Both the position numbers and the translations under genes were made by a program. The notes under the pieces are model-generated. The model was not told where the DNA came from. It was given only the letters and a program-made list of their open reading frames with translations, and made no database searches. Shown piece after piece: positions 61,484 to 64,000 of a DNA stretch of 64,000 nt (position 1 is its first letter; every line of letters starts with the position of its first letter). The stretch spans positions 446,118-510,117 of the forward strand of contig NZ_HE978642.1 in assembly GCF_000312125.1 (NCBI RefSeq), given 5' to 3'. This DNA is from Timonella senegalensis JC301 (GTDB lineage Bacteria; Actinomycetota; Actinomycetes; Actinomycetales; Cellulomonadaceae).

Positions 61484-64000
61484 ATGCGTTCGGCATCCAC
61501 GCAGCTCGTCCAGTCCCGGCCCGCGAACATCTGGGGAACCTCCCAGGCCGCCAAGGGACTGTACGATCCTGTCGCCGAGCACGATGCGTGTGGTGTCGCC
61601 TTCGTTGCCACCCTCCGAGGTGCGCCTGGGCACGACATTGTCGAAGCAGGCCTGACGGCGCTCGTGAACCTTGACCACCGCGGTGCGGTTGGCGCTGAGG
61701 AGAATACCGGTGACGGCGCCGGCATCCTGACCCAGATTCCCGACGAGTTTTTCCGTGCCGAGGTGGCTTTCGACCTGCCCGCAGCTGGCCACTACATCGC
61801 GGGAATCGCGTTTCTCCCCGCAGACGAGGACCAATCGGCACTCCAGCGGAGCCAATTCGAGGGGATCGCAGGCCAGGAGGGTCTCACGGTCCTAGGCTGG
61901 CGCGACGTCCCGATCACGGAGGGTCTTGTTGGTCCGTCAGCCCAAGCAACTATGCCTGCCTTTGCCCAGGTGTTTCTGACTGCGCTGGCAGATGGCGTGG
62001 AGGGTATTGCTCTTGACCGCCTGGCGTTCCGCGCCCGCAAACGCGCCGAGAACGAGCTGACACTCTTCTTTGCGTCGCTCTCCTCGCGGACGATCACGTA
62101 CAAGGGCATGCTCACTGTGTCCCAGCTCCGTCCATTCTTCCCCGACCTCTCCCGCGAGGAGTTCGCATCTGAGATTGCGCTCGTCCACTCCCGCTTCTCC
62201 ACCAACACGTTCCCCTCCTGGCCATTGGCCCAGCCGTTCCGCCTGATCGCGCACAACGGCGAAATCAACACGGTGCGTGGAAACCGCAACTGGATGGCGG
62301 CCCGCCAGGGAAAGCTCGCATCCTCAGCGATTGGCGATTTCGCGCCGCTGCTACCTATCTGCTCGCCGGGTGCTTCCGACTCAGCCTCGTTCGATGAGGT
62401 GCTCGAGTTACTGCACCTGTCGGGGAGGTCCCTGCCCCATGCCGTCATGATGATGGTTCCGGAAGCGTGGGAAAACCACGCGTCCATGGATCCTGCACGA
62501 CGCGCGTTCTACGAGTATCACGCCAACCTCATCGAGGCCTGGGATGGCCCCGCCTGCCTCACGTTCACCGACGGCACCCAGATCGGCGCAGTCCTCGACC
62601 GTAACGGCCTGCGCCCCGGTCGATTCTGGGTCACGAATGACGGCCTGGTCGTCCTCGCTTCTGAATCGGGCGTGCTCGACCTGGACCCTGCCACGATTGT
62701 GCAGAAGGGCCGCCTAGAGCCCGGAAAGATGTTTCTCGTGGATACCGGCTCACGCCGGATTATTTCCGACGATGAAGTTAAGTCGTCCCTGTCAGCTGAG
62801 AACCCCTATGGCAAGTGGGTCGAGGACAACTCCATCTACCTTTCGCAGCTGCCCGACCGTGAGCACGTGGCACACTCGGCAGCGTCCGTGCAGCGCCGCC
62901 AGCTCTCCTTTGGGTACACGGAAGAGGAGTTGAAGATGCTGCTGACGCCCATGGCCGAGGACGGCGTGGAGCCTCTTGGTGCGATGGGCACGGACACCCC
63001 GATTGCGGTTCTCTCTCAGCGCCCCAAACTGCTTTTCGACTACTTTGCGCAGATGTTCGCGCAGGTCACCAACCCGCCGCTGGACTCGATTCGCGAGCGC
63101 CTCGTCACCTCCATCGGTGGCGCTATTGGCCCCGAGCCCAACCTTCTCGAGGCCACGCCTGAGCATGCGCGTAAGGTCGTGTTGGACTTCCCAGTTCTGT
63201 CGAACGACGAGCTGGCAAAGATCGTGCACATTGACAGGGTGCGCTCCCTGAACAACTCGTTCCGCTCGATCGTGATCCGGGGGCTGTTCCGCGTGGATCG
63301 CGGGGGAGATGGCCTCAAGGAGCGGCTCGAGGAGATCTTCCGTGAGGTCGACGAGGCGATCTCTGAGGGTACGAGTTTCATCGTGCTGTCTGACCGAAAC
63401 TCGTACTCGGACTATGCGCCCATCCCGTCACTCCTGCTTGTTTCGGCTGTGCACCAGCACCTCCTGCGCAGGCACACGCGCACCCAGGTCTCGCTCGTGG
63501 TGGAGGCAGGGGACGTGCGCGAAGTCCACCATGTCGCGCTCCTCGTGGGCTTTGGTGCGGCTGCGGTCAACCCATACCTTGCGATGGAGTCTGTTGAGGA
63601 TCTCGCGGCTAAGGGTCTCGTGAAAGCGAGTCCCGAGGTCGCAGTCAAGAACCTCATCAAGGCGCTCGGCAAGGGCGTGCTCAAGATCATGAGCAAGATG
63701 GGCATCTCCACGCTGTCTTCCTACCGTGGCGCTCAGGTGTTCGAGGCTCTGGGGCTCTCCCGGGACTTCATCGAGTCCTACTTCACCGGAACCACCAGCC
63801 GGCTCGACGGGATCGGACTCGATGAGATTGCCGCGGAGGTCGCAATCCGCCACACGGACGCCTACCCGGCAAGTGGCAACCTCAAGCTTGACCAGCCGTT
63901 GCCGAGCGGCGGGGAGTACAAGTGGCGGCGTGATGGCGAGGAGCACCGGTTCGACCCGGAGACCGTGTTCAAACTTCAGCACTCCACACGGTCACGCCGG
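61484..64000 (+). CDS. gltB: Glutamate synthase large subunit, 5' part
   Basis: The first 839 codons are open to the window end, so the gene is truncated here. The N-terminal Ntn amidotransferase domain has the Cys nucleophile at about residue 36 (AEHDACGVAFVA), after a short propeptide. LVNLDHRGAVGAEENTGDGAG and HSRFSTNTFPSWPLAQPFR match GltB, and the central domain starts near FGYTEEELKMLL. It makes glutamate from glutamine and 2-oxoglutarate. The ATG has an AAGGA site. gltD would be expected downstream. Confidence 0.96.
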   Translation, partial: MRSASTQLVQSRPANIWGTSQAAKGLYDPVAEHDACGVAFVATLRGAPGHDIVEAGLTALVNLDHRGAVGAEENTGDGAGILTQIPDEFFRAEVAFDLPAAGHYIAGIAFLPADEDQSALQRSQFEGIAGQEGLTVLGWRDVPITEGLVGPSAQATMPAFAQVFLTALADGVEGIALDRLAFRARKRAENELTLFFASLSSRTITYKGMLTVSQLRPFFPDLSREEFASEIALVHSRFSTNTFPSWPLAQPFRLIAHNGEINTVRGNRNWMAARQGKLASSAIGDFAPLLPICSPGASDSASFDEVLELLHLSGRSLPHAVMMMVPEAWENHASMDPARRAFYEYHANLIEAWDGPACLTFTDGTQIGAVLDRNGLRPGRFWVTNDGLVVLASESGVLDLDPATIVQKGRLEPGKMFLVDTGSRRIISDDEVKSSLSAENPYGKWVEDNSIYLSQLPDREHVAHSAASVQRRQLSFGYTEEELKMLLTPMAEDGVEPLGAMGTDTPIAVLSQRPKLLFDYFAQMFAQVTNPPLDSIRERLVTSIGGAIGPEPNLLEATPEHARKVVLDFPVLSNDELAKIVHIDRVRSLNNSFRSIVIRGLFRVDRGGDGLKERLEEIFREVDEAISEGTSFIVLSDRNSYSDYAPIPSLLLVSAVHQHLLRRHTRTQVSLVVEAGDVREVHHVALLVGFGAAAVNPYLAMESVEDLAAKGLVKASPEVAVKNLIKALGKGVLKIMSKMGISTLSSYRGAQVFEALGLSRDFIESYFTGTTSRLDGIGLDEIAAEVAIRHTDAYPASGNLKLDQPLPSGGEYKWRRDGEEHRFDPETVFKLQHSTRSRR

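Overview
The window is a gene-dense stretch of a high-GC (low-to-mid 60s % by eye) actinobacterial chromosome. The support for this is a complete Pup-proteasome locus (mpa, dop, pup, prcB, prcA, pafA), a mycothiol ligase (mshC), an actinobacterial-type glgC/glgA pair, the imuA'-imuB-dnaE2 mutasome, a LexA box of the Gram-positive type, and small families such as DUF5703 and the trp-operon membrane proteins. Gene order (hisF, ABC pair, hisI, trpE, trp-associated proteins, trpCBA, lgt, gltB) suggests Micrococcales; that placement is inference. No phage, integrase, transposase, CRISPR array or recognisable defence island was seen.

Layout. 1-5.1 kb: fabI, a SixA-like phosphatase, a small membrane protein, serB, then a probable copper/heme set (His-rich membrane protein, PCuAC copper chaperone lipoprotein, Tat-exported DyP peroxidase). 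5.2-7.8 kb: divergent glycogen genes glgC and glgA. 7.9-8.7 kb: a probable guanidine-III riboswitch preceding two translationally coupled SMR exporters. 8.9-14.7 kb: an unknown gene, an orphan ABC ATPase, an NfeD-SPFH operon, a SpoU-type RNA methyltransferase, and a GNAT/YbaK pair. 14.8-23.0 kb: a LexA box, imuA', imuB, dnaE2, then a DapA-like protein with a long disordered tail. 23.0-28.4 kb: serine hydrolase, ROK regulator divergent from an MFS transporter, CPA1 antiporter. 28.5-28.9 kb: three identical tRNA-Leu(GAG) genes. 29.2-33.6 kb: M3 and M20 peptidases, a DUF5703 protein, an Asp-rich small protein. 33.8-41.2 kb: uppP, mshC, a PAC2 protein, a HAD hydrolase, a RecB-like nuclease, an M50 protease, trmI. 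41.4-49.3 kb: the Pup-proteasome genes and an FKBP lipoprotein. 49.3-64 kb: hisF, a heterodimeric ABC exporter, hisI, trpE, two trp-associated membrane proteins, trpC, trpB, trpA, lgt, and the 5' part of gltB, which runs off the end.

How it fits together. Pup is deamidated by Dop, ligated by PafA, and unfolded into PrcAB by Mpa. The mutasome cassette should be damage-inducible through LexA. The SMR pair should export guanidinium under riboswitch control. HisF/HisI and TrpECBA are aromatic and histidine biosynthesis genes; trpD and trpG are not in the window.

Regulatory theme. At least a dozen genes have a TANNNT -10-like hexamer ending 5-8 nt before the start codon and no ribosome-binding site, as expected of leaderless mRNAs. 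Convergent junctions are closed by long hairpins, and an ATCGTCGAAAAT-like element recurs at several of them. There is no stretch over 300 bases without a gene or tRNA; the longest is about 280 bases (28886-29165).
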